A DNA stretch of 64,000 nucleotides from Actinomycetota bacterium (lineage in GTDB: Bacteria; Actinomycetota; Thermoleophilia; Solirubrobacterales; JACPNS01). The stretch's first letter is position 1. Each line of letters starts with the position of its first letter. This document shows positions 8,187-19,008 of this stretch, in pieces. Both the position numbers and the translations under genes were made by a program. Location: NCBI GenBank assembly GCA_016213645.1, contig JACQZY010000013.1, forward strand, positions 124,001-188,000. Direction: 5' to 3'. The notes beneath the pieces are model-generated. The model was given only the letters and a program-made list of their open reading frames with translations, did not search any database and had not been told where the DNA came from.

Positions 8187-8939
8187 ATGGTCGATACTCA
8201 CGCCCACATCGAAATGTGCGACGACCGCGCCGAAGCGATCGTGAAGCGTGCCGCCGAGGCAGGGGTCGAGCGCATCCTCACGATCGGGCTCTCCGGCGAG
8301 ACGTTCGATCAGACACTCGCGATAGCGGAACGCCACGACGAAGTCTTCGCCGCCGTCGGATGGCACCCCAATCTCACGGCCGGTTACGGCGACGAACAAG
8401 CGGCGCAGATTGCCGAGGCCGCCAGGCACCCGAAGGTGCGCGCGATCGGCGAGACCGGTCTGGATTTTTATCGTGACAACGCGCCGCCGGACGACCAGCG
8501 CCGCGCGTTCCTCAGCCAGATCGAGATCGCAACCGATTTCGTTTTGCCGGTTTCAATTCACGCGCGTGCGGCCGAGAGCGAATGCATCGACCTGCTTGTC
8601 GAGCACGGTTTCGACCTGCCGGCCGTGGTGCTGCACTGCTTCGGTGATCCAGCGGTGCTGGACCGTGCGGTTGAAGCGGGTTTTTACTGCTCGTTCGCGG
8701 GGAACGTCACTTTCAAAAACGCGCCCGAGCTGCGTGAGGCCGCGGCGCACGTGCCCGATGAACTTTTGTTGCTGGAGACGGACTCGCCGTTTCTCGCGCC
8801 GCAGCCGGTGCGCGGTGAGCGCTGCGAGCCCGCCTATGTGACGATGACGGCCGACGTGGTGGCCGAGGCGCGTGGCGTCACCGCGGGCGAACTTGACGCG
8901 CTCGTCACCGCCAACGCGGCGCGCGTCTTCGGTTGGTGA
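8187..8939 (+). CDS. tatD: TatD family metal-dependent hydrolase (DNase)
   Basis: TIM-barrel deoxyribonuclease/hydrolase. The N-terminal metal motif DTHAH (His5, His7), the central AIGETGLDFY, the SIHAR and VLHCF histidines, and the C-terminal LLLETDSPFLAPQP with its metal-binding Asp are all present; 250 residues is the usual length. The metG-tatD-rsmA order is widely conserved in bacteria. No clear Shine-Dalgarno precedes the ATG, 11 nt after the metG stop. Confidence 0.93.
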   Translation: MVDTHAHIEMCDDRAEAIVKRAAEAGVERILTIGLSGETFDQTLAIAERHDEVFAAVGWHPNLTAGYGDEQAAQIAEAARHPKVRAIGETGLDFYRDNAPPDDQRRAFLSQIEIATDFVLPVSIHARAAESECIDLLVEHGFDLPAVVLHCFGDPAVLDRAVEAGFYCSFAGNVTFKNAPELREAAAHVPDELLLLETDSPFLAPQPVRGERCEPAYVTMTADVVAEARGVTAGELDALVTANAARVFGW

Positions 8940-8948
8940 TCGAGACCG

Positions 8949-9884
8949 GTGGCGGAGCCGACGCAGGCATCGATCGCCCGCTTGCGGCGGTTTGAGATCA
9001 AACCGAACCGCAAGCTCGGCCAAAACTTCCTGATCGACGACAACATTCTCAACGTAATCGCCGAGCGTGCCGAACTGGATGCCGCTGACGTGGTGCTTGA
9101 GATCGGCGGCGGGCTTGGCGTGCTTTCGGAGTACCTGGCCGAACGCTGCGCACACGTCTTCGTGATCGAAATCGACGATCGACTTCGCCCGGCTCTGGAA
9201 GAGGCGGTCGGCGGCCGCGAAAACGTCACGCTTATTTTTATCGACGCTGTCGATCTGGACTTCGCCACGCTGGAACCCCCGCCGGGCAAACTAGTGGCCA
9301 ATCTCCCCTACGGCGTGGCGGCGAGCACGTTGATCAAAGCGTTCTATGAGTTGCCGGAGCTATCGCTGGCCTGCGTGATGACTCAGCGCGAGGTGGCCGA
9401 GCGTTTGACCGCCGCGCCGGGCGGCAAGCTTTATGGCGCAAGTTCGGTGCTGGCACAGGCCGTCGCCGGCGATACCTCGATGCGAAAACTCTCGCGCAAC
9501 ATCTTTCATCCGGTGCCCAACGTGGATTCGGCGCTGGTGACACTTCGGCGCACCGCGCCCCCGCCCGGCCCAGGCTTCGTGCGGCTTGTACACGATGCGT
9601 TCTCGCACCGGCGCAAACCGCTGCCGGGCTCGCTGGCGCTGGCTCGGCGCACGAGCGCAGGCACGCGTGCAGGCACGAGCGCAGGCACTGACACTGGCAC
9701 GGGTACCGGCACTCGCACGGGCACCAGCACGGGCACCAGCCATGGCGACGGCCAAGAACCCACCATTAAAAAACAAGCCGCCGAAGCGCTCGAACAGCTT
9801 GGCATGACGGCCGACACGCGCGCCGAGCGGCTTTCGGCGGCCGACTTCATGAATTTGCACGACATTCTGGAGCGGGCCGCATGA
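8949..9884 (+). CDS. rsmA: 16S rRNA dimethyladenosine transferase (KsgA/RsmA) with a Gly-Thr repeat insertion
   Basis: SAM-dependent enzyme dimethylating A1518 and A1519 of 16S rRNA. The SAM motif EIGGGLG (51-57), the catalytic NLPYG (118-122), the N-terminal KLGQNFL and the VPNVDSALV/HRRKPL segments are intact. Between SLALARR and KKQAAEALEQLGM, i.e. inside the small C-terminal helical domain, about 34 residues (roughly 235-268) consist of repeated Gly-Thr/Ala-Gly-Thr units encoded by a GGCACG-like repeat. The flanking family sequence continues on both sides, so this is an in-frame repeat expansion, probably tolerated as a surface loop. The ATG of ispE overlaps its stop by 4 nt. Confidence 0.95.
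   Translation: MAEPTQASIARLRRFEIKPNRKLGQNFLIDDNILNVIAERAELDAADVVLEIGGGLGVLSEYLAERCAHVFVIEIDDRLRPALEEAVGGRENVTLIFIDAVDLDFATLEPPPGKLVANLPYGVAASTLIKAFYELPELSLACVMTQREVAERLTAAPGGKLYGASSVLAQAVAGDTSMRKLSRNIFHPVPNVDSALVTLRRTAPPPGPGFVRLVHDAFSHRRKPLPGSLALARRTSAGTRAGTSAGTDTGTGTGTRTGTSTGTSHGDGQEPTIKKQAAEALEQLGMTADTRAERLSAADFMNLHDILERAA
9651..9752 (+). repeat. GGCACN hexanucleotide repeat expansion inside rsmA
   Basis: Degenerate tandem GGCACG/GGCACC/GGCACT with intervening codons, coding for (G-T)n and A-G-T units. It is in frame and lies where the rRNA methyltransferase family has a short inter-helix loop. Confidence 0.8.
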
Positions 9885-10801
9885 GCCTGGCGATCGCGGC
9901 GCCCGGCAAGCTGAACCTCTGCTTACACGTGGGACCCACGCGCGAGGACGGCTACCACGAACTTGTCTCGCTATTTGATTCCGTGTCACTGCACGACGAG
10001 CTCTCGCTGGTGTCCGAATCCGCCGTGCGCGGACCCTCCGCGGACATTGACTCGGTCGTATGCCCGGGCGTGGAAGGTGAAAACCTCGTTGCTCGCGCGC
10101 TGCGAATTTGCCGAAACGAAGAGCTTCTGAGCGGCGCGCCGCTACACGTGCAAATTGACAAGCGCGTTCCGGTGGCTGCGGGGATGGGCGGCGGCAGCGC
10201 GGACGCAGCCGCCGTCCTGCGACTGGTGGCGGAGATTCAAAATCGTTCGATCTCCGACTACGAAAGCGCTGCCTTCGCGCTCGGCGCCGACGTGCCAAGT
10301 CAGCTTCGGCCGGGCGCGGCGCTGGTGCTGGGCGCCGGTGAACGCATCGTGCCGGTGGACTCGCGCTGTCTGCGCAACGCCGACCGCGCCTACGTGATCA
10401 TCGCCCAGCGGCTCGGGCTTGCCACCGCGGCTGTTTTTGAGCAGGCCGACAGAATCGACTCGGCCGACCCGCAGATCGTCTCGCGCGAGCACGACCTGCT
10501 GGAGAAGCTTTCCGCCGGTCTCGACTTGCCCGGACTGTGCGCCATCGTCGAAAACACGCTGGAGCCGGCAATTCTGGGTCTGCGACCCGAGTTGGCCGGA
10601 GTGACCGGCGCTCTGCGCGATGTGGGAGCGCTGGCTTCCGCGTTCACCGGTTCGGGGCCGACCTGCTTCGGCATCTTCGCGACCCCGGAAGACGCAGAGA
10701 CCGCTGCGGCCGAGCTTTCGGCCAAGGGACATCTCGCGCACGCAGCCGTACCCGTCGGGCCGGAGTTCGGCAGGCCACGCGACCGGGCGGCGGCCGGCTA
10801 A
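9881..10801 (+). CDS. ispE: 4-diphosphocytidyl-2-C-methyl-D-erythritol kinase
   Basis: GHMP-family kinase of the non-mevalonate isoprenoid pathway, phosphorylating CDP-ME at the 2-hydroxyl. It starts with APGKLNLCLHVG and has DGYHELVSLFDSVSLHD, the ATP-binding glycine motif PVAAGMGGGSADAA and the C-terminal TGSGPTCFGIF. 306 residues, normal length. ATGA overlap with rsmA indicates translational coupling; rsmA-ispE adjacency is common in actinobacteria. Confidence 0.95.
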   Translation: MSLAIAAPGKLNLCLHVGPTREDGYHELVSLFDSVSLHDELSLVSESAVRGPSADIDSVVCPGVEGENLVARALRICRNEELLSGAPLHVQIDKRVPVAAGMGGGSADAAAVLRLVAEIQNRSISDYESAAFALGADVPSQLRPGAALVLGAGERIVPVDSRCLRNADRAYVIIAQRLGLATAAVFEQADRIDSADPQIVSREHDLLEKLSAGLDLPGLCAIVENTLEPAILGLRPELAGVTGALRDVGALASAFTGSGPTCFGIFATPEDAETAAAELSAKGHLAHAAVPVGPEFGRPRDRAAAG

Positions 10802-10811
10802 CGACGCGCCC

Positions 10812-12461
10812 ATGTCAGCGCCAGTGCCCATGCCAACCACGATTCAAGCGATCACGCTCCCCCACGCCACGGCGGCCGTGATCGCCGCAGTCTGGGCGGC
10901 GCTCGCGATCTGGCGACGCAAGAGCACCGGCACCGAGCGCAAGATCATCACGGCACTCGGAGTAACACTGCTGGCGCTGTTCGCGGCCGGCGTGTTCTCG
11001 GGTATTCCGAAACCGGAAAAACTGCTCGAAGACGTTGCGGGCGCGCTCGGAAAGTGGACCTACCTGCTGGTCGGCGTACTCGCCTTTCTGGAGACCGGGG
11101 CATTCGTTGGACTGGTCGCCCCCGGCGAGGCCGCAGTGATCGTCGGCGGCGTGGTCGCGGGACAAGGCGAGATCGACATCCGGCTGCTGATCGGCATTGT
11201 CTGGCTTGCGGCACTGGCCGGCGACTCCATGAGTTACTTCATCGGCCGACGACTGGGACGCAGCTTCCTGGAGCGCCACGGTCCGCGCGTGCAAATAACC
11301 GAGCCCCGGCTCGAACAGGTCGAGAAGTACATGCACCGCTACGGTGGCTCGACAATCCTCGTCGGCCGCTTTATCGGCCTCGTGCGCTCGCTGGCGCCGT
11401 TTATCGCCGGCGCTTCGCACATGCCTTACCGCAGATTTCTGCCCTTCGACGTGATCGGCGCCGGCCTGTGGGCGGCGTCCTTCTGCATGCTGGGCTACGT
11501 CTTCTCGCAAAACCTTTCGTCGGTGATCAACTACGCCGAGCGCGGCGTGCTGATCTTTGGCTGGACGGTCGGCACGCTGGCGGCGACTGTGTATCTGGTC
11601 AAGCGATTCCGCAAGCAGGAAGAGCGCGAAAAGCTGACCGCGTGGCTTGACGACCAGGAACGCGAACATCCGCGCCGCGCTCGTGTGATCCGTCCGCTGC
11701 GCCACGCGTGGGACCGCGCCGTGATGCCGCTGGCGCGCTGGTGGACGCCGAAACTGCGATTTGCGCTGGACCGCTTCACTCCCGGGGGACTCGGCATCGA
11801 GTTCACCACCTCGGCGGCGGTCGCCGCGGTCGCCGGCTGGACCTTTTACTTCTTCCTCGCTGCCGCTCTCGACTGGCCGAACAACGCATTCACTCACCAT
11901 CTCAACGACGCGGCGTTTCGCGTCGCGGACGGTCTGCGAACGGAGTGGATGGACGAGCTGGCGCGGCTCTTCACGCACCTCGGCGCCTTTTATGTCGTGG
12001 CGCCGGTAGTGGCTGTCACCGCCGCGTTCTGCATCTTTAGAAAGCGATACCCGGAAGGCGTCGTGCTCGTGCTGAGCCTCGCACTGACGGTCTTGATCTC
12101 CCAGGCCACAAAAAGCTGGACGGAGGTGCCGCGCCCGGCGGGGGCGCTCGCGCCGTTTGACGGATGGTCGTTCCCCAGCGGGCACTCCGCCTACGTGGTG
12201 AGCTACGTGACCGTGGCATTATCGCTCGAACGCGTCGGCGGGATCTTCGCGCGAACGGCCCTGGTTGTGCTGGCGGTGCTGGTCGGCGCTGTAGTGGCGC
12301 TCAGCCGTGTCTACCTTCGCGTGCATTATCTGAGCGACGCGATCGGCGGCGTTTCCCTGGGATTTCTGTCGGCGTCGGCGGTGGCTTGCTGCGCGCTCGT
12401 GATCGTTCACATTCGCGACCGACGGCGAAACGCGGCGGCGACCGCCGATAAAGTGGATTGA
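10812..12461 (+). CDS. DedA family membrane protein fused to a PAP2 phosphatase
   Basis: The N-terminal half (about 1-260) is a DedA/SNARE-associated domain: FLETGAFVGLVAPGEAAVIVGG, GDSMSYFIGRRLGR and GRFIGLVRSLAPFIAGASHM, a family linked to lipid-carrier transport across the membrane. The C-terminal half (about 320-545) is a membrane-embedded PAP2 phosphatase with all three motifs: KSWTEVPRP (Kx6RP), PSGHS and SRVYLRVHYLSD (SRx5Hx3D). One chain thus combines a putative flippase with a lipid-phosphate phosphatase, suggesting recycling of a polyprenyl diphosphate or phosphatidate-type substrate (inference). Start chosen at the ATG 10 nt after the ispE stop; a second ATG at 10830 is possible. 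Confidence 0.9.
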   Translation: MSAPVPMPTTIQAITLPHATAAVIAAVWAALAIWRRKSTGTERKIITALGVTLLALFAAGVFSGIPKPEKLLEDVAGALGKWTYLLVGVLAFLETGAFVGLVAPGEAAVIVGGVVAGQGEIDIRLLIGIVWLAALAGDSMSYFIGRRLGRSFLERHGPRVQITEPRLEQVEKYMHRYGGSTILVGRFIGLVRSLAPFIAGASHMPYRRFLPFDVIGAGLWAASFCMLGYVFSQNLSSVINYAERGVLIFGWTVGTLAATVYLVKRFRKQEEREKLTAWLDDQEREHPRRARVIRPLRHAWDRAVMPLARWWTPKLRFALDRFTPGGLGIEFTTSAAVAAVAGWTFYFFLAAALDWPNNAFTHHLNDAAFRVADGLRTEWMDELARLFTHLGAFYVVAPVVAVTAAFCIFRKRYPEGVVLVLSLALTVLISQATKSWTEVPRPAGALAPFDGWSFPSGHSAYVVSYVTVALSLERVGGIFARTALVVLAVLVGAVVALSRVYLRVHYLSDAIGGVSLGFLSASAVACCALVIVHIRDRRRNAAATADKVD

Positions 12462-12478
12462 TCCTCGCGACCTCGACA

Positions 12479-12694
12479 ATGACCCAGATCGCGCAGATCG
12501 CCGCCGCATTCGGCGCCGGCGTCGTGCTGCTCGCCTTTTTCGCCCTGATCGCGTGGCCGGCCTGGAACTCCTACGGCCGTACGTGGGAGCGTGTCTCCGC
12601 GCTTTTTCTTACCGGTTACGTGCTGGTGGCGATGCTCGCCATCGGCGCCGGGATCGGGCTTGCCGCGTTTTACCTGCTCGGCGAGCAATTCTGA
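12479..12694 (+). CDS. small two-helix membrane protein
   Basis: Unrecognised 71-residue protein with two hydrophobic stretches (about 5-25 and 41-65) separated by WPAWNSYGRTWER. It starts 17 nt after the DedA/PAP2 stop; a TTG 21 nt earlier would overlap that stop. TAAAGT at 12449-12454 could give it an extra promoter. Probably co-transcribed with the isoprenoid/lipid genes upstream. Confidence 0.6.
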   Translation: MTQIAQIAAAFGAGVVLLAFFALIAWPAWNSYGRTWERVSALFLTGYVLVAMLAIGAGIGLAAFYLLGEQF

Positions 12695-12743
12695 CGGCCG
12701 TCGTCGCAATTCCGTCGCCTGGCCGCGGGCGAATCGCCAACCC

Positions 12744-12749
12744 TATGCT
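12744..12749 (+). promoter_or_regulatory. -10 element of leaderless pucR-type gene
   Basis: TATGCT followed by exactly 6 nt and the GTG start of the PucR-family regulator gene. Confidence 0.55.
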
Positions 12750-12755
12750 TGAACT

Positions 12756-14051
12756 GTGACAAAGACCACAAACAAGTCGGAAGGCGAAGGCGCGAGCAAA
12801 GGCACCGGCACGCGCCCGATCAAGGCCGCCGTGGCGAAAACCGCAAAGGACGCGCTGGCGCAGCTTGAGGACATCTCCAGCGCCGTTGAATCCGGCGCGG
12901 GCCTGACCGCCGTCACGCGGGCCGCCGCCACCGCGCTCAGTTGCAGCGTGGCCGTGATCGACAGCCGCAGCGCGGTGCTGGCGGTAGCCGCCGCCTCCCC
13001 CGAAGACGAGCGCAGATTGCTCGCCGGCGAAGGCGGCACACACACGCACGAGCTCCGAGTGGCCGACAAGCCCGTCGGCTCGCTGCGCGTTCGCTCGCGC
13101 GTGGAGGATGGACCGGACCCGGTCAGCCTGCGTATGGTGACCACCTTGATCGCACTCGAGGTGGAGCGTACGCTCGCCCCCGAGCTCGCCGATCAACAGG
13201 TGGCGAGCGGCTTCATCGGCGACCTCGTGACCGGTCGCGCGAAGGATGCCACGACCGTCGGCGCGCGGGCCGCCGAGGTCGGGATCGACGTCTCATGCGG
13301 CTGCGCCTTCGTGCTCGTACGCGCCGCGCCCAGACGACCGACCGGCGATGACTGGCGGTCGCGCATGCTCTTGGTGGTCGAGCGCGTTACGCGCTCGCTC
13401 AGCCCGGGCGCGGTAGCGGCGCTGGTCGACCGCGGCGGCGCACAGGCGTGCGAGGTGTACGCGCTGATTCCCGGCGCCGAGGCGGAATCCGCCGCGCGCG
13501 CCACGCTGGCGCTGCGCGAAGAACTGCAGTCCACGTTCGAGGAATTGAATTTCACGATCGGTCACGGGCGCCCGGCCACCAGCGCTGGAGACCTGGTCCG
13601 CGCCGGGCAGGAGGCCCTGCTGGCCGCCAACGTGGCCGAAGCCGGTGGCGGTGAGACGCTCAGCTTCGAGGACACCGGCGCCTATCGCCTGCTGCTGCCC
13701 GCGATGTGCGACGACCCCGGCGAGCTGCGCCGGTTCTATGCAGAGACCGTTGAGCCGTTGGCCAAGTACGACGAGCAGTACGAAACGGACCTCCTGAACA
13801 CGGTCGACACCTTCCTCGCCGCCGACGGCAACGTGGCCGGCACCGCCCAAAGACTGTTCACCCACCGTCACACGATCCGTTATCGCCTGGAGCGAGTGAA
13901 GGACCTCACCGGACTCGACTGCTCCTCCACCGACGGCCGCGAAAAGCTGGGTCTCGGCCTGAAGGCGATGCGCGTACTCGGCATTTCCAACCCGGGTGGC
14001 CCGGCACTCGAACGCGGCGCCGAGGGCGGGCGCGTGCCGCCTGCAAGCTAA
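12756..14051 (+). CDS. PucR/CdaR family transcriptional regulator
   Basis: 431-residue regulator. The C-terminal PucR helix-turn-helix is clear (about 345-405: NTVDTFLAADGNVAGTAQ then LFTHRHTIRYRLERVKDLTG). Residues 60-150 resemble a GAF-like sensor, and 180-300 a GGDEF-like CdaR middle domain with IGHGRPATSAGDLVRAGQEAL. Such proteins control purine, sugar-acid or amino-acid genes; no obvious target gene adjoins it. Start fixed by the -10 element 6 nt upstream and by lack of upstream homology. It ends 25 bp from the convergent DsrE gene. Confidence 0.85.
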   Translation: MTKTTNKSEGEGASKGTGTRPIKAAVAKTAKDALAQLEDISSAVESGAGLTAVTRAAATALSCSVAVIDSRSAVLAVAAASPEDERRLLAGEGGTHTHELRVADKPVGSLRVRSRVEDGPDPVSLRMVTTLIALEVERTLAPELADQQVASGFIGDLVTGRAKDATTVGARAAEVGIDVSCGCAFVLVRAAPRRPTGDDWRSRMLLVVERVTRSLSPGAVAALVDRGGAQACEVYALIPGAEAESAARATLALREELQSTFEELNFTIGHGRPATSAGDLVRAGQEALLAANVAEAGGGETLSFEDTGAYRLLLPAMCDDPGELRRFYAETVEPLAKYDEQYETDLLNTVDTFLAADGNVAGTAQRLFTHRHTIRYRLERVKDLTGLDCSSTDGREKLGLGLKAMRVLGISNPGGPALERGAEGGRVPPAS

Positions 14052-14076
14052 AACACTGCCGCCGGCGAGCGCGTCG

Positions 14077-14456
14077 TCAGTAACTGAACACGGTCGCGTC
14101 GCCGGTGCCGATCCACTCCATCATCTTCGCCGTACCGGCCGGCGTGACCTCGGAGAACAGATCCGCGTGATCGATCTCGCGAGCGTTCAGGCAGACCGGA
14201 CAGGCGTAGATCTCGATCCCCGCGCGGACGAGCTGGTTGTAGAGCTTGTCCAGCGCGGGACACCCCTCGCACGGGATCACACCTTTGATCACCTCTGGAA
14301 TACCGATGCGAACGGCTTCCAAAGACAGAAACATCAGCACCTCGCGGCCCTGAGCCAGCGCCGACTCGGCGACGAAGAACGCCAGCATCACACGCTCACG
14401 GTTTTCCTCGATGCCGGTCGCGAGATTGACGACAAGCTTGCCGGGCCGCGCTTCAC

Positions 14457-14460
<4 letters not shown>
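14077..14460 (-). CDS. DsrE/DsrF-like family protein
   Basis: 127 residues with the DsrE fold pattern: [40 protein letters not shown], then two cysteine pairs CEGCP and CPVCLNAR, and [10 protein letters not shown] typical of peroxiredoxin-like/sulfurtransferase members of the family. Probably a small cytosolic sulfur-relay or redox protein. The start ATG overlaps the recQ stop (ATGA), so it is translated coupled to recQ. That pairing is unexplained. Confidence 0.75.
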
Positions 14461-16334
<1,874 letters not shown>

Positions 16335-16340
16335 CCCGGC

Positions 16341-16346
16341 AGCGTA
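16341..16346 (-). promoter_or_regulatory. -10 element of leaderless recQ transcript
   Basis: TACGCT on the minus strand, then GCCGGG and the ATG: a 6-nt gap as at metG, pucR, glmU and the mutase gene. Confidence 0.55.
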
Positions 16347-16443
16347 AACGCAAATCAGGCCGGATCGCCGGAACGCGCGAGAATTTCACAAATTCGTCGC
16401 GCGTTCGTCGGCGTTCCGTCACAATTCAAGCCGGATCGGGCGG

Positions 16444-16764
16444 CTACTTGGTCTCCCAAGCGCAGTTCTTCGCGTCGCAGGTACCTTTGATTGCCAGGTC
16501 CTCGGTCTTACGCCCCTTCTCGCTGTCGTACGAGACCTTGGCAACACAGTCGTACTTGCCCTCGGACGCCTTGACACAGGTGACGTCGTCAACCTCGGGG
16601 TTGTCGACGCGATCGGCGATCTTCCCGGCAAGCTGCTTGGTGATTATGCCCTCCAGCTGCGTGCCCTCGTCCTTCGTGCCCACGCTGGCTTCGCATCCCG
16701 CGAACGCGATCGCACTGATCAAAAATACGGCCAATACCGCAATTCCTTTGGCCCTGCTAAACAT
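16444..16764 (-). CDS. DUF4333-like lipoprotein
   Basis: 106-residue secreted lipoprotein: hydrophobic signal segment and lipobox AFAGC with the lipidated Cys at 24. The mature part has a pair of Cys (CVKASEGKYDC) and another pair near the end (CDAKNC), in the arrangement seen in DUF4333 proteins of actinobacteria, which have no established function. The start ATG is preceded by GGGAG on the minus strand; upstream in-frame codons lack a ribosome site. Confidence 0.7.
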   Translation of the reverse strand: MFSRAKGIAVLAVFLISAIAFAGCEASVGTKDEGTQLEGIITKQLAGKIADRVDNPEVDDVTCVKASEGKYDCVAKVSYDSEKGRKTEDLAIKGTCDAKNCAWETK

Positions 16765-16908
16765 CCCAACTCCCTTCCGCGCGATCGAAAGCGACCGCCC
16801 GAGAAAACGGTTCAATTCAAGACCCACAGAGTACGCGGGCAACCAGCGGCCGGCCTGTCAGCACGTATGTATGCGTGTACGCGCGCGCCCGGCGGCCGCG
16901 CGGCCCGG

Positions 16909-18273
16909 CTACAGCGCCGGCACCAGCTCCATCGCCGCCGCGATTGCGTCTTCGGACAGGTCCGCGTCGACCATCTCGCCGTGGAGGAAGCTCTCGTACG
17001 CAGCCAGGTCCAGGTGTCCGTGGCCGCAGAGCGCCGTCAGAATCACCTTTTCCTCGCCGCTCTCGCGGCAGGCAAGCGCCTCGCGCGCGGCTGCCGCCAA
17101 TGCGTGCGTAGGTTCCGGCGCGGGCACGATGCCCTCGGCGCGCGCGAACTGGATCGCGGCCTCAAAGCACTCGCGCTGCGGAATCGCGATTGCCTCCACC
17201 AGGCCCAGCTCGTAAATGTGCGAAACCAACGGCGCCATGCCGTGGTAGCGCAGACCACCGGCGTGAATCGGTTCCGGCACGAACGAGTGCCCGAGCGTGT
17301 GCATCTTCACAAGCGGCGTCATGCCTGCTGTGTCGCCGAAGTCGTAGCGGTATTCGCCCTTCGTCAACGTGGGGCAGGCGGCCGGCTCGACGCAGCGGAT
17401 CGTGGGGTTCATCTTGCCCGCGAGCTTCTCACGCAGGAACGGGAACGAAAGCCCGCCGAAGTTGCTGCCGCCGCCGGTGCAACCGACCAGTACGTCGGGC
17501 GTCTCGCCCACCTTCGCAAGCTGCAACAACGCTTCTTCGCCGATGATCGTCTGGTGCAGCAACACGTGGTTGAGCACGCTGCCGAGCGCGTAGCGTGTGT
17601 CCGGGTCCTTGACGGCGGCCTCGACGGCCTCGGAAATTGCGATCCCCAGGCTGCCCGGATGGTCCGGATTGTCGGCCAGCAACTGCTTGCCGAAGTCAGT
17701 GACGTTCGACGGGCTGGGGTGCACGGTCGCGCCCCAGATCTCCATCATCGTCTTGCGATACGGCTTCTGTCGATATGAGGCGGCGACCTGCCAGACCTCA
17801 CATTCCATGCCGTACTGGGCGGTGGCAAACGCCAGCGCGCTGCCCCACTGTCCGGCGCCGGTCTCGGTGGTCAGGCGCTTGACACCCTCCGCGTGGTTGT
17901 AATAAGCCTGCGGCACCGAGGTGTTCGGCTTGTGCGAACCGGCCGGGCTGACGCCCTCGTACTTGTAGTAGATGCGGGCGGGCGTGCCGAGCGCCTGTTC
18001 CAGACGCGTAGCCCGGAAGAGTGGCGACGGACGCCAAAGCCGGTAGATGTCGAGCACCTCGCCGGGGATGTCGATGTACCGGTCGGCCGAGACCTCCTGC
18101 TCGATGATCCCCATCGGGAACAGCGGCGCCAGGTCGTCCGGGCCGATCGGCTCGTGCGTGCCCGGGTGCAGCGGCGGCGGAGGTGGTTCAGGCAGATCCG
18201 GCGCGACGTTGTACCACTGCGTCGGCATCTCCGACTCATCCAGCAGGATCTTGTGCTTGACCGCGTCTGACAT
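16909..18273 (-). CDS. trpB: TrpB2-type tryptophan synthase beta-like PLP enzyme
   Basis: 454-residue PLP-dependent lyase of the TrpB2 clade, which condenses indole and serine to tryptophan, often without a TrpA partner. The Schiff-base lysine is Lys115 in [19 protein letters not shown] and the phosphate loop [10 protein letters not shown] are intact. The long N-terminal part ([21 protein letters not shown]) is typical of TrpB2 and absent from classical TrpB. No other trp gene is nearby, so it may be a salvage enzyme. A strong ribosome site (GGGGAGGA, 7 nt spacing) precedes the ATG. Confidence 0.93.
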   Translation of the reverse strand: MSDAVKHKILLDESEMPTQWYNVAPDLPEPPPPPLHPGTHEPIGPDDLAPLFPMGIIEQEVSADRYIDIPGEVLDIYRLWRPSPLFRATRLEQALGTPARIYYKYEGVSPAGSHKPNTSVPQAYYNHAEGVKRLTTETGAGQWGSALAFATAQYGMECEVWQVAASYRQKPYRKTMMEIWGATVHPSPSNVTDFGKQLLADNPDHPGSLGIAISEAVEAAVKDPDTRYALGSVLNHVLLHQTIIGEEALLQLAKVGETPDVLVGCTGGGSNFGGLSFPFLREKLAGKMNPTIRCVEPAACPTLTKGEYRYDFGDTAGMTPLVKMHTLGHSFVPEPIHAGGLRYHGMAPLVSHIYELGLVEAIAIPQRECFEAAIQFARAEGIVPAPEPTHALAAAAREALACRESGEEKVILTALCGHGHLDLAAYESFLHGEMVDADLSEDAIAAAMELVPAL

Positions 18274-18280
18274 CAGCTTT

Positions 18281-18315
18281 TCCTCCCCGTTGATTCGCTG
18301 CTACGGAGGATCCTA
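18281..18315 (-). promoter_or_regulatory. trpB2 promoter -10 and Shine-Dalgarno
   Basis: On the minus strand TAGGAT (18315-18310) is followed by a leader of about 30 nt and GGGGAGGA (18288-18281), 7 nt before the ATG. In contrast to the leaderless genes, this mRNA has a conventional leader. Confidence 0.5.
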
Positions 18316-18437
18316 ACGGCATATCGGATGCGCGCCCCTCACACGCGCTCGATCGGTCGTCGGATGCTTCGCGGCGTGCGCTCTTGAACGACCGGCGGCC
18401 GTGGCGGCCGCGACCGGTTGGCGCCCGCGCCTGTGCG

Positions 18438-18443
18438 TAAGAT
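18438..18443 (+). promoter_or_regulatory. -10 element of leaderless lemA transcript
   Basis: TAAGAT, 7 nt before the GTG at 18451; supports this start over GTG/CTG codons further upstream. Confidence 0.5.
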
Positions 18444-18450
18444 CGTCCGC

Positions 18451-19008
18451 GTGACGGCCGTCTACATAGCGATCGGCATCGCCGCCGTGCTCGTGCTCAC
18501 GCCGATCCTGATTTACAACGGTCTGGTGCGCACCCGCAACACGGTGGACGAATCGTGGTCCGGCATCGACGTCCAGCTCAAGCGCCGCCACGACCTCGTC
18601 GGCAACTTGATCGAGACGGTCAGGGGCTATGCCGCGCACGAGCGAGAGGCGCTGCAAGGCGCCGCTGACGCGCGCGCCGGCGCCGTGGCGGCCAGTGGGC
18701 CGGCGGCGGCCGCACGAGCCGAGCAGGCGCTGACCGCTCCGGTCGGCCGGCTGTTTGCCGTGGCCGAGGCCTATCCGGATCTGAAGGCCGGCGAGAACTT
18801 CAGGCAACTTCAGTCCGAACTGTCCTCGCTGGAGGACGACATCGCGGCCTCGCGCAGCATCTACAACGGCAACGCGCGCATTTACAACGACCGCATCCAG
18901 TCGTTTCCCGGCCTGCTTGTGGCCAAGCCATTCGGTTTCGCCGCACGCGAGTACTTCGAACTTGAAAGCGCCGGTGAAGCCGTGGCGCCGGAGGTGAACC
19001 TGTCATGA
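18451..19008 (+). CDS. LemA family protein
   Basis: 185 residues: one N-terminal membrane helix (about 5-22) followed by a long helical domain with the LemA pattern LVRTRNTVDESWSGIDVQLKRRHDLV, NLIETVRGYAAHE, and the conserved SRSIYNGNARIYNDRIQSFPGLLVA and FGFAAREYFEL near the end. LemA proteins are membrane-anchored with unclear function. The next gene overlaps its stop by 4 nt (ATGA), and the pair resembles the LemA/DUF3137 pair of other bacteria. Confidence 0.88.
   Translation: MTAVYIAIGIAAVLVLTPILIYNGLVRTRNTVDESWSGIDVQLKRRHDLVGNLIETVRGYAAHEREALQGAADARAGAVAASGPAAAARAEQALTAPVGRLFAVAEAYPDLKAGENFRQLQSELSSLEDDIAASRSIYNGNARIYNDRIQSFPGLLVAKPFGFAAREYFELESAGEAVAPEVNLS

Noticed and set aside
16843-16908. 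GC-rich self-complementary stretch after trpB2 as a terminator
   Set aside because: GGCCGCGCGGCC is palindromic but leaves no loop and no T-tract, so terminator function is not supported.
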